Shown piece after piece: positions 10,906 to 21,373 of a stretch of DNA of 64,000 bases; position 1 is the first letter of the stretch; every line of letters starts with the position of its first letter. Location of the stretch: assembly GCF_041260155.1 (NCBI RefSeq), contig NC_091948.1, forward strand, positions 3,538,501 through 3,602,500. Reading direction: 5' to 3'. Made by a program: the position numbers and the translations under genes. The notes beneath the pieces were generated by a model. It was not told the DNA's origin and did no database searches. It was given only the letters and a program-made list of their open reading frames with translations. Source of the stretch: Ptychodera flava. Its lineage: Eukaryota; Hemichordata; Enteropneusta; Ptychoderidae.

Positions 10906-12690
10906 GTGCTCAATATCTCAAAAACGGCTCATCAGATCAGAATCAAATCTGGTACATAGATTCAGTTTGCAAATGGCAAGAACTGATTAGTTTTTGGTGG
11001 GTGTGGCTTGCTTACTTTTTGCTCATTCGCATAATTAATGATTTGAGAAAAAACGGATATACATTGAGAACGACTGCACACAATTTGATGAGATTTGCTA
11101 CAAATGTTGATCACATCAAGATATATCAGTTGTGCAAGTTATTAAGGGGTGACGTGAAAGATAATTACTAATTTGCATATTTAATTAAATCTACTAAATA
11201 CTATGATTTAACATTACTGAAAGTCAATAAGCATTTTTACTTCATCCAAATCCTAATTTGCATATTTCATGACCTTTTGAAATTAAGGATATATATTTGA
11301 ATTTACATGACCAAAATTGATGAAACTTGCTATGTACATTAAAGATACTATGATAGAACATTATTAAATGTCATTAAGCATTTTTACTTCAGCCAATTCC
11401 TAATTTGCATATTTTATGAACTTTCCTAATTAGGGGTATTTATCTGAATTGAGGAGACCACAGTCGACGAAACTGGCTATGTACATTAAAGATACTATGA
11501 TAGAACATTATTGAAAGTCATTAAGCATTTGAACATTAGCCAATTCCATATTTGCATATTTAATGAACTTTCATAATCAGGGATATTTATCTGTATTGAC
11601 TGGACCAAAGTTGACGAAACTTGCTATGTACATAAAGATACTATGATACGACGTTACTGAAAGTCATTAAGCTTTTTACTTCATCCAGCTCCTAATTTGC
11701 ATATTTAATGAATTTTTGAAATTAGGGATATATATTTGAATTTGCATGACCAAAATTGATAAAACTTGCTATGTACATTAAAGATACTATTATGTAGGCT
11801 AACATTATTGAAAGGCATTAGGGCCTAAGCATTTTTGCTTCAGCCAATTCCTAATTTGTGTATTTAATGAACTTTCCTAATAAGGGATATATACTTGGAT
11901 TTATTTGATCAAAGTTGGCATAACATGCTATGTACATTGATGATTATACCAGGTTATACCAATATTGATAGTCATTCCGCACTTAAGTTTTCGTGTCAGC
12001 TAATTTATAGTTTGCATATCTAATGAGCTTTCAAAGTTTGGAATATATAGTTTGAAGGACTTGACCGAAGGCATGCAATTACACTTGCTTTATAAAGTGG
12101 TGATACAATGACAGCAGTCAAAGAAATTAACTATTTCTATTTCAGCTAATTGCGTATTTGAATACTTAATGACCTATAGAGTTAATCTGTGGTGAATATT
12201 GTTCATTATGTTGATCATAATACTTTCAATGAAGTTGCAAACATGTGGCAAAGGTTCAAATTTACACATAACTTCAATATATAATGAAACACGTGAGCAT
12301 TTACAGTTCATATCTGGTAAAGAGATGAGACGATGTATTTGAAAACACTATTATTTTTAATCCGTTGGTGTTGAACAGAAGTAATATTTAAAGCCTTCCC
12401 TTCCAACAGGGTCGCCGAGATCATGGGTTACGCCACCAGAGTACCACAGCCAACAAGAAGATATACCGCCACCACCGAAAGAAAAGAAAGGAAAAATGCT
12501 GTTTTTGTTTAACCTCGAGCTGGACCCTAACGAAGAGCACGACCTGTCTGCCTGTCGGCCTGACATCGTAACGAAGCTGTTGATGAAAATTAGAAACTAT
12601 AACGCCCAAGCTGTCTACTGCTCCAGTCTGAAAGCTCCGATGCCACCGTGTGTAGCAAGGGGGAATATGTGGGGGCCATCTGATCTATGA
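9949..12690 (+). CDS. arylsulfatase B-like copy 1, last three exons
   Basis: C-terminal part of a sulfatase of the ARSB (N-acetylgalactosamine-4-sulfatase) type; coding exons 9949-10189, 10456-10619 and 12410-12690 (stop included). Phases match copies 2 and 3 exactly, and each exon is open, encoding about 228 residues. It holds the metal-ligand Asn of the SDNG motif, the Lys of [11 protein letters not shown], and the C-terminal subdomain ending WGPSDL. The exons with the CxPSR cysteine and GKWHLG motif are not in the window; they may lie left of base 1 beyond the Polinton, which sits in intron 4. Intron 6 carries a 1.5 kb insertion absent from the paralogs. Either a gene with a very large intron or a decapitated remnant; the intact frame mildly favours the former. 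Confidence 0.8.
10456..10619 (+). CDS. copy 1 exon 6
   Basis: Acceptor TTGTCCAAG before 10456, donor GTCAGT after 10619; 164 bases. Encodes [16 protein letters not shown] through [10 protein letters not shown], the region equivalent to the GNWKLLTG stretch of human ARSB. Confidence 0.87.
10804..12329. mobile_element. insertion in intron 6 of copy 1 with ~145-base internal repeats
   Basis: Intron 6 is about 257 bases in copies 2 and 3 but 1790 here; the extra DNA is this block. It begins with TGCTCACGTG, six bases, then CACGTGAGCA (a perfect 10-base inverted pair), and another CACGTGAGCAT word stands near its right end. Next comes a TCTG microsatellite, then about eight degenerate units of 140-160 bases, each marked by TAATTTGCATATTTAATGA and GCTATGTACATTAAAGATACT words. 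Probably a non-autonomous transposon carrying an internal satellite; the superfamily is unknown. Confidence 0.7.
10844..10909. repeat. (TCTG)n microsatellite
   Basis: Tetranucleotide run with a few TGTG interruptions, inside the insertion in intron 6 of copy 1. Confidence 0.95.
12410..12690 (+). CDS. copy 1 exon 7 (last coding exon)
   Basis: Acceptor TTCCAACAG before 12410; 281 bases ending in TGA. Encodes LWVTPPEYH, a Pro/Glu/Lys-rich stretch, then [16 protein letters not shown] and the tail [10 protein letters not shown], matching the FDIDRDPEERHDLS and GVWGPWM ends of human ARSB. Confidence 0.88.
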
Positions 12691-15256
12691 AAATATAGAT
12701 ATACTAGTAGCCGTATTTATATAGGTCTTCACTTTTGTTTTGTACAGCTTCGGTTTGCTAAATTAAATGATTATATCTTTGAAACGCAGCTTGAACGCTT
12801 TTAATGTTTTTTTTTTTCAAGTATGTCGAAAATCGAAGCACATTCCTCCAAGTTACAATTTTTTAAAATTACCTCGAATCAGTGATCGTGTTTTTGTTGT
12901 TCCAGGCCGAAGAAAAAAATCCAAAACAACAAAATAAACAACTGTCTGCAACTTGGGTCATCAGCCTCTCAAGTTCACAAGAATAAAAGAGCTTTACACA
13001 TGCCATGCTTTGTCTTTTTGGTCCGATTAATTTGGGGACAATATTTAGCCAAGGGAAGATTGTTTCATAACTAAGTCTTCTAAAAACAATGTAATACTCT
13101 TAGTTTTTCATTTGATTAATATTTGCCTACATGTGGAGGCTTTTCATCCAAAAATGACCTATTGGGTGGCTATATTTCGCAAAATGGTGAATAATATGCT
13201 TTAATATAAGCGTAGTCTTCAATGCAAGTTTATCCAATGTGAATTTCAAGATAAAAAAACCGGGAAAATTGGGATATTTTTTGGAAGTTTGTTCGCTCCG
13301 GCCGATTTATTTTTGTCGGGGTACCCGAAAACCCTCACTCTGCATAGTACTCGACTCAGCTTCTCTGATAGGGGCGGCAATTTCTGGCGCAAACCCCACT
13401 ACTATCCACTACGGAAAACCCTATGGCGTGCCGATCTCTTTCCTCAGACTCAATATCGATGGAAGTTAGCCATGAATTTCCAATTTGAAAATATTTGACG
13501 TTTGAGTTTAAGCTACGTAAACAGCTGTTGGTCTCTGGCAGGACTGCTTCATTTCGCACTATCTACGTCAATGTCAAGTAATAAAGTCATAATCTTTTCA
13601 TTTATGAAAATTGTCTAAGGCCTTTCATGATAACTAGAAGTATACCCCTATCATGTCGAATTTCAAAGGACAACGAGCTGTAAGGTGTGACAAAGTCTTC
13701 TGTTTTATCATAAAACAGATTTACTGATTTTTGTGTCCATAGCATATTTTGAACTACAAAGTATTACGCTTACAAACAGTGTTATTATCGACAAATGAAT
13801 TGTCGTCGCCATTTAAATTTGGTCATTAACAATATAACGATGGACACTTGCCGATAAAGAGTTGACAAGCTGGACAGTTGGTATGTAAAGGGACCGAAGG
13901 CAATATAAAAAGGAGCAAGATGGCCAGGCTATAACGTTCAATATTCAAAATGCCTCTAACCAAGCAATACAGGAGAAAGTTCCAGAAAATCTAGCTTTTT
14001 GAGTTTGTTTCGTTAAGAAAGTTACAAAACACCAATGCTGTCGTCATACATCAACTCTAAACTACAGCGCTTAGTTTTGAAATCTGAACGCTTTTCACGT
14101 AATTTTTGTAGATTTTGTTTGAAAACTCAGACAAGAAATGATCCCTTGTGCATTGAAAATCTCTGTAAATCAAATGTTTGCGCAAACCACAGTGATTTTC
14201 TGGGTGTGATTTAATCCTAATCCATGTTGGTTCTGTACTGAAACAAATCTAGACACTGCAGGGCTCCTGTCCGAAAGTCTTGTTTACACTCAGCAGTCGA
14301 CCATAGGAGTAGCTGTTAGGTCTATGCTATTGCCAAAAGATGCAGTGTCATGGAAAATATTTGTATAAAAAATAGTATTTAGTGCATTGCTTTATGCTGT
14401 CGAAAATTGCTATATTCTTTTATGTCAATCCATTGCCATGATCGCCTTTGTTCCAATTTGTGATAATCTCAATCTTTCAATGGCACAGACAAATCAAATT
14501 TCAGACTTCAAGAGTGCAGCAGGGAATAAAAAAATTATAGAATTTTTGTTTTTTCGTGTTTCAATATTGTTCATGTCGATGGCACTGGATCATTATCATT
14601 ATCTCACTTTGAAATCTTCCTTTTAATTGCATGATGTAGACTTTTGGTCTGGAGGACCATGGACAGTTCCTCTCCTATCTTTACAGTATCCGATTTCTTT
14701 CACATACACCAAAGGTGCTAAATCGTTGGAATAAATTTGTGTAGATTGCGTTAAAGCAAATATAGCACTGAAACTGACCAGTATTGATTACAGTGGGTTT
14801 CAATTCGCTGCTACAACTCTGTGTGAGACAGATTAGCTGAGAAAACATCAAGTCTTACTTTCAGTTGTAATTGCTGCTAAAAACAGTTACATTGTAGATC
14901 ATGTGAAATCAACTGTTCAGCCATCGGTCCAGACAGCGTTGCCCCTTGCTGGTTTACTGTAACAAATCAAAGCGTCGTTAACTATAAAATGTGAGATGAT
15001 ACCTAAGCTAATTGTTAACATTAATATTGTCCGTCCCTCACATACACAGATATGTGTAACATTGCTTGGATCGTCGATCGAAGGCCAGCGATCGAAGTAT
15101 GAGGGAGAATGCCGAACCTCGGTACCAGTACCGGTTCCAAAGCGTAGCGAGGTCGAACCCATGCGACTCCAGTACACAGACGTTGTCTCTGAGCCGTAAA
15201 AATATTTTGCAGTCTATCCCTCACAATTAAATGTCGCCACTGTTGTAATGGCATTA
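12691..15256. other. 3' flank of copy 1 and intergenic duplicated block
   Basis: No gene seen. The first ~250 bases align with the 3' flanks of copies 2 and 3. From about 13090 to 15240 the DNA aligns in pieces with 34000-36980 beyond copy 2 (shared words around CTTCAATGCAAGTTTATCC, GGTCTCTGGCAGGACT, and TGATTTATTCCTAATCCATGTTGG), showing that the intergenic region was duplicated with the gene. Short open frames here are not kept in the other copy. An AATAAA at 12983-12988 could serve as the copy 1 poly(A) signal. Confidence 0.65.
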
Positions 15257-15445
15257 TGCGCCAGTCAATGTAAACCCCCCCCACCCCCCACCTCGGGCGA
15301 TACGGGACAAATGTGGGGGATTAGACCGTGTGCGCCATGAAACTGTGCCCGAGGGGGTGGGACAATCGCCTCGTTTTGATCCCCCTATTCCTTTGACGGA
15401 CAGGCCCAGAAGATGTTCGTAAATAACTACTTATGCGCACGTATG

Positions 15446-16519
15446 CAGGGCCTGAAAATTACCCTGATCCGAGGTCCCGGACCAGTGATTTTTTATCCCG
15501 AACCAGTAGATACCCCTAAAAAGTCGGCAGACCAGTACAAACGGGAGCCAATTTATTTTGCAAGAGAATTTCCAGTGTTTTCCCCAGATTGTGTTCTAGT
15601 GTCTTTTGACGAAAAATTAGAAACTACGTCCCCCCAAAATACCGAAGTTACTGAAACCATGGAGGTAGCAGAGACGCACTAAAGCCAGTTACACCATGGC
15701 TCCATGGTTACACTAAAACCAAGAGCCCATTGAGAGACTACGTCTTCTAGCTACAAAATTACAATAATTATTGCGTCTTTAAGTCAATCAAACATTTAAA
15801 ATGTAGTCTATTTCTTTCATCACAACGTAAACTCTAAAGGAAAATCAGTTACTCTATTACAGTTTGCGATTCATGATATGAGCCAGGCGATGTGCGTCCA
15901 CTAGCCACTGTACTGCACAAATCAAATGACGGGCCATGTACTCATTTTACATGTAAAATTTAACGTGGAAAAAAAACAGACCATAGCCTCAGCTAAAAAT
16001 ATCAGCAACCCAAAAATTGTGTGAATCACCATGCTGAATTCCTTATATAGTCAAGACCCCCTAGCTCGATTGTAGTTGACCTTAACAAAAACCGCCTAGC
16101 TTGTCAAAACAGCGTTATGGCAATTTGCTATTGCTATCAAATGATATTTGATGTTTTCAAACTATTTTTTACAATTTAAATGGAAAAGAATCAACCGCTG
16201 GGCAATTATAAAAATGAAGTGAACTTTATAGCAATAGTAAAAAAAAACATGTCAAGTGTGTGTACAGGAACTTGAGAAAACTACCAAGTAAATGTTTATG
16301 CAGCGTGTCTGTATTACAGAGATTGGCAGTTTATGCTGTATGTAAATCCCAAGCAAATCTGATAGAAATGCATATATAACATGAGTATGAGAAATGAATC
16401 ATTCTTGTATTGTTATGCAAATTTTTGAGGACCAGTGGATTTTACCTTGGGACCAGTGAAAAACAAACAGGTCACTGGTCCTGGGACCAGTGGGAAAAAA
16501 CAGAAATTTTCAGGCCCTG
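15446..16519. mobile_element. nested hAT-like element
   Basis: Left end CAGGGCCTGAAAATTA and right end AAATTTTCAGGCCCTG are inverted copies (about 15 bases), with more inverted similarity inside (GGTCCCGGACCAGTGA against TCACTGGTCCTGGGACC). CAGGG-type ends are typical of hAT elements. I could not find a clean 8-base duplication at the flanks. An 89-codon open frame inside is not recognisable as a transposase. Confidence 0.6.
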
Positions 16520-16863
16520 GTAATGGTATGTTGTTGTTCAGAGCGGTAGCATGGCGGAAGGTGGCTGTCAAGGCCATGTGGGCCGGTAAGCAGCTTTTCG
16601 ACAGGCTATTGATGAACGCGATGCAGCGATATTCAGAGGTGTGTATGACAGTATATTTGTGATTGATGGCTGAAATATCGATCACCAAATAAATGATTTT
16701 CATCCGCCGTGTATTCTTATTTTTTGGAAAATTGAACATACCATACGCAAAATTTCCACATTTTTCCACGTGAGCGTGACATTTCGGACGTTCACGATGC
16801 GTCATCGACATGATCCAGCACTAAAAAGATCTCCGGGTCAACTCTATTTTCGATAAAACTTAA

Positions 16864-17190
16864 AGGGACAAAGTCAGTTATTTTTCATGAATTTTGTTTG
16901 ATGCGAGATACTACTTATTTTGTTTGACATGTTGAAAGATACTGAATGAATGAGTGACCATTCATATATTCGACCCCGGTTTTATACAAATTAAGTAAAA
17001 CTATCGCGAAAATGAATTAATGGTCATAACCATGAATTCACTTTCGCGATGGTTTGCATGTATCGTGTCTAAAACCGGGGTCGAATATAAACATGGTCAG
17101 CCATTCATTCGGTATCTTTCGACATGTCAAACAATATAAGTAGTATCTCACATCAAACAAAATTCATGAAAAATGGCCGACTTTGTCCCT
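16864..17190. mobile_element. palindromic MITE flanked by TTAA
   Basis: A near-complete palindrome of about 327 bases. The left arm begins AGGGACAAAGTC and the right arm ends GACTTTGTCCCT; matching inner words include CATGAATTTTGTTTGATG and TTCGACCCCGGTTTTA with their complements. The arms are about 155-160 bases around a short loop. TTAA stands on both sides (16860-16863, 17191-17194), a piggyBac-like target, though a TA target is also possible. Confidence 0.8.
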
Positions 17191-18066
17191 TTAAATTGCT
17201 CGTGTATTTGGAAAACATGTTCGGGTCACGACGGGATTCCCTTTTATGTCCGCTAAATGTATTATCAAAGTTGTTCATGATGACCCATATAGCTAGGGAA
17301 ACAGTTCTGTTTCATCAGTGTGATCATTCTGATCATCTGTTCTGTTGAGTTTTACACAGTATCTTTCTGCCGTGTTTTGTGATGAATAAACACGGACCAT
17401 TGTGAATTTTCATTCCTCTGCTTGTTTTAAATCAGTGCATGACTGATGTAGAATGTGTCATTGTGCTTGTAACATGAGAGCGAGAAGACAAAAAAGCTGC
17501 ACTTGTGAGATTGGACATCATGTATCTTGTTTATCAGCTTTAATTAGTTTATGGAGGCGACATGTCTTGTGTGATACATCTGGTGTTTTGATCTAATTAA
17601 ATCATTTGTTCTAGCCTGAAATATGTTTATGCCTGACAACATACAAGCAAACTAGACTGAAAAATATTGTAAATTCTTAAAAAGCTTGCTCCAAAATAGG
17701 TGAATTACGTGACAGTGACACCTCAGCACTTTTATCTGGTCACAGTATAAGTGGCTGAAAAACAAATGCGAAAAGTATGTTATGTTCCTGGATCTATTTG
17801 TTATGATTGTGATAGACATTTGTGAACAGCATAAATGTCACAATAAAAAACCCTGTTTTAAATGATAAAAATTGTTCTAAAGTCGAACATGAACTTTTTA
17901 TATTGATGCAGGTTGTTACGACATGAAAATTCTAAAGAGTGGTTGTGTGTAGGAATTTACAAATTCCCCACCTCCATATGTGGGTGGGGCATTTGGCAGA
18001 TTTCACAGGACTAATTTCCAAATCCCCCATTACAACCCGAGGTGGGGGGTTACATTGACTGGCGCA

Positions 18067-19769
18067 TTACCTTGCAGTTATTGTAATAATTGGATAATTG
18101 AACTTTCAACCTTATGAAGAAGTGCCTTGCCAAATGAGCACAACTAATTCTCATTTGACACGATGGTCAGAAAACAGGTTTATCATACAGGGCTCAGCCC
18201 TTGGTGTCGCGTCAGGGAATAAGGCCAAGAGAAATAAAAAGTTTATTTCTCATCCTCGCGCGCGTCAATTCAGACCCACCGCGTAAACATTTTTTTCTGC
18301 TCATGAGGAAATAAAGTGAAAAAAACTTGCAAAAAATTCGCTACAATAGTGAATAACACAGTGCTGTATAAAACAAAACTGTAAGCAAAATAACTGACAC
18401 TAACATTCTATTCAAAACTGTACACATATGTCACTGTTATATTAAGCTGTCAAAACTGTGCATTGCTTCACTAAAGTCAAACCACAGAACTGTTGCTATA
18501 CAAAAATACTAAAACAACAGTGCTGTGCATTTGCGTGCATTCGAATGTTGTTTTCATGAGATCTTGGGTGAAGGATAAAAAAATTGAGAAGAAGAAAACC
18601 TCGTCACCTCATCATTTTTGCAATATGTCTAGGCTGAGAAATAAACTTTTTTATTGTTCTATTCATGATAAGTAATTGTAAAGGATAAAATCAAATGAAT
18701 GGTTATTTGCTATCCACTATACCCAGTCTACCCTCTGATGAAAACAGTCACACAATATGTCTTGCAATATGTCTAGGATGAGAAATAAACTTTTTTATTG
18801 TTCTTGTCCTGTATTGATTCATGATAAGTAATTGTAAAGGATAAAATCAAATGAATGGTTATTTGCTATCCACTATACCCAGTCTACCCTCTGATGAAAA
18901 CAGTCACACACGTACACGATGTCAGACCCTGAAGGTATGGATTTACTGTTCAACGTGTAAAAAATTTAGACATAAATTGGCAATTGTTTATATGATAACA
19001 AGCTACTGTGTTTAACAAGGGACGTATTGTGCCATCATTATCCTTGCAATAGTAAATGTACTGCCTAACTCATAATTGCAAGCTGAAAACTAACGTTCCG
19101 TCTAAAAACTGGCAATTTCTTCATCAAGTTAGTGACACAGAGGGCGCTTTCTAAAATTCATCCCAGCATTCTTTACGTATGTCCTCGTTCACATGCATGG
19201 CAGATTTCTCTCTTTTTCTATTTTGTAGGCGTGATAGTAACGATATTTTTATCAGTGACAAGGTGGATAAAATAACCTACTACACTAATCAAAGAGATAT
19301 ATTTGATTAATGGCGTGTTATAAAATAATACTTTGCACGTTTCGTATTTATATTATGAACAAGCGCATGCGTAGTCAGTAAGCCCCTTGCGAGACTATAA
19401 TGGGAATGTTGTCATGAGACGCACAACGTGATAGAAGACTAGTGAATTCCATCCTATGTCTGGTTGTAATCGGCTTGTTTTAATGGTCTTCCATGATTCG
19501 TCGATAAAACCATAATCCTTCAGATAGTGTTTGATTGTAAAAAGAAGTTGCATGACTGAAGTATACTGCACTGCAGTCTTGTCTCATGACATTATGTACA
19601 ATACCATAGTCTTTTTATGACGTGAAAGTTGGATCGCCATGGAGAAAAATAGGGCTAAGAAGATTACATTTATCGCGAGCAGACATGTTTCATGCAGAGG
19701 CTGCATGTTGCATATGATGAATTTTACAAGATCATGCTTTCAATTTCTACTAAAAAGTATACAGCACTG
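18067..19769. other. intergenic DNA
   Basis: No gene recognised. AT-rich, with one tandem duplication (18617-18910). Open frames are short and without recognisable domains. Confidence 0.5.
18617..18910. repeat. tandem duplication, two ~145-base units
   Basis: The block from TTTGCAATATGTCTAGG through CTGATGAAAACAGTCACACA occurs twice in a row, the second with a short extra piece (TGTCCTGTATTG). The units are otherwise almost identical, so the duplication is recent. Confidence 0.88.
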
Positions 19770-19954
19770 TATTATATTATATTATATTATATTATATTAT
19801 ATTATATTATATTATATTATATTATATTATATTATATTATATTATATTATATTATATTATATCATATTATATTATATTATATTATATTATATTATATTAT
19901 ATTATATTATATTATATTATATTATATTATATTATATTATATTATATTATATTA
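19770..19954. repeat. (ATATT)n microsatellite
   Basis: About 37 copies of the ATATT pentamer with one interruption. A short, degenerate version stands at the matching place upstream of copy 3 (39353-39395), so the array expanded after the duplication. Confidence 0.95.
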
Positions 19955-20210
19955 GGCCTATATTATATTAGGCCTATATTATATTAGGCCTATATTATAT
20001 TAGGCCTATATTATATTAGGCCTATATTATATTAGGTCTATATTATATTACATTATGCCTATATTATATCATGCCTATATTATATTATGCCTATATTATA
20101 TTAGGCCTATATTGTATTAGGCTTATATTATATTATATCATTCCTATATTATATTATATTTTATCATATTATATTTATTATATTAGACCTATATTATATT
20201 ATATTGTATA
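19955..20210. repeat. higher-order satellite AGGCCTATATTATATT
   Basis: The pentamer array grades into a 16-base unit, AGGCCTATATTATATT, repeated about a dozen times with growing variation towards the right. Each unit carries a StuI-like AGGCCT core. Confidence 0.85.
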
Positions 20211-20299
20211 TATTATGTTGTATTGAACAGCAATATTGCCTAACTTACAATAAATCCATTTTATTGCATAAACATGGGACGTATGTTGGTAAAAACTTA

Positions 20300-20837
20300 A
20301 AAGCCCATTTGCTGTAACTCTTGAAATTTGTTTACCTCAAAATATATTCTATTATCTCCTGGTTTTCTCTGAATTCAACCCTCTGAAGGAACAACTTTAT
20401 GGGCTTTTACTGCATTAGGAAACCATTCCCTTGTGAAACATTTGACAAGTAAATTCAAATTTTAACGTTTTCATTTTGATTTCCCGCCATTTTCAAAAAT
20501 TAGTAATATTACTAAGGAAACAGAAGATACAATGTCACAGTTTACATTGGACTACTCTGTGCAGTATATGTGAAGATATCAGTGCAGATAAGCACAATAT
20601 CCACGGCTTTTACTTTTTTGCACGGACATAGGGCTGCGATTTAATGAGTGTGCACACATTTCATCGCAGTGTTATCTTTAAGGTATTCAAAATTGTACAA
20701 ACAGTCCCAGCGGGTAGTTAATAATAAGTGCATACGCACACCCAAATTAGCACATTCTCACAAACTTATTTTTGTTTGAAAGTAAAATCATAAAAATAAT
20801 GCTAAAAAGATACAGCTGGTGGGGCTTTAAATTTGCA
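20300..20837. mobile_element. probable MITE upstream of copy 2
   Basis: Copy 3 has TAAAACCTTAAAGTTGCAG where copy 2 has about 530 extra bases. The ends are inverted copies: left TTAAAAGCCCATTTGCTGTA, right TACAGCTGGTGGGGCTTTAAA. The flanking AT-rich bases fit a TTAA or TA target. No coding capacity. Confidence 0.6.
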
Positions 20838-21115
20838 GGGCCCTTCATATCGACAGAAACGTGAATGCAACCCGAGAAAGTTTAATCAGGCAACGGGAAT
20901 GTGACTCGATAGTCAGAAGCAAGACACAATCCGATTGCGATCGGCTGAAAGCACGTATGCGCATAGCGAGTGGTAAGTTTTTGTCACAGATGGTCTTGCC
21001 TAAACCATATAGTAGTTTCTCTACTGTCTATACAAAGTTTGAAATACACCAAGCTTACCTTACTAGACGTTGGCACGTTAAGTTATGGGAATATAAAATT
21101 CAAACGTCGATCAAA
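20838..21115 (+). promoter_or_regulatory. conserved upstream/5' UTR block of copy 2
   Basis: From CTTCATATCGACAGAAACG to the start codon this aligns closely with 39480-39743 upstream of copy 3, with small indels. It is probably the 5' UTR and core promoter region. I see no convincing TATA box at a fixed distance. Confidence 0.5.
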
Positions 21116-21373
21116 ATGCAACTACCGGCTCTACTCTTGTCTATTTTGGGCCTCTACCTGTGTACGTCAGTCGCGGAGTTACCCAAAAAGCCTAACATCA
21201 TCTACATTCTCGCAGACGATCTTGGATATTTCGATGTCAGCTACCGAAACGGCTCGGTTGTGAAGACGCCAAATATTGAAAGTTTAGCCAACGATGGAGT
21301 GAAGCTGGAAAGATTCTACGCACAGCCATCATGTATGCCGTCCAGAAGTTGTCTGATGATGGGACGATATCAG
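21116..21373 (+). CDS. copy 2 exon 1
   Basis: 258 bases, 86 codons, donor CAG|GTAGGG. Encodes the signal peptide, the KKPNIIYILADDLGY strand with the metal-binding Asp pair, and the CMPSRSCLMMGRYQ sulfatase signature. Confidence 0.9.

Larger units (their letters stand above)
15257..18066. mobile_element. TIR element with TTA target duplication, carrying nested insertions
   Basis: The left end TGCGCCAGTCAATGTAA and the right end TTACATTGACTGGCGCA are inverted copies, each continuing into a C-rich/G-rich stretch with CACCTCGGG. TTA flanks both sides (15254-15256 and 18067-18069). Three-base TWA duplications point to PIF/Harbinger. No transposase is visible, so it is non-autonomous. At least two other elements sit inside it: a hAT-like one (15446-16519) and a palindromic MITE (16864-17190). 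Confidence 0.75.

Noticed and set aside
10781-11171. Cys/Leu/Ser/Val repeat frames
   Set aside because: Produced by the TCTG microsatellite within a transposon-like insertion.
15413-15682. Transposase in the nested hAT-like element
   Set aside because: The frame is short and lacks any hAT domain feature.
19639-19971. Open frames of repeated Tyr-Ile-Leu text
   Set aside because: They are the ATATT microsatellite read as protein.
20861-21115. N-terminal extension of sulfatase copy 2
   Set aside because: Copy 3 has indels that put this stretch in another frame, and the signal peptide starts at the Met at 21116.
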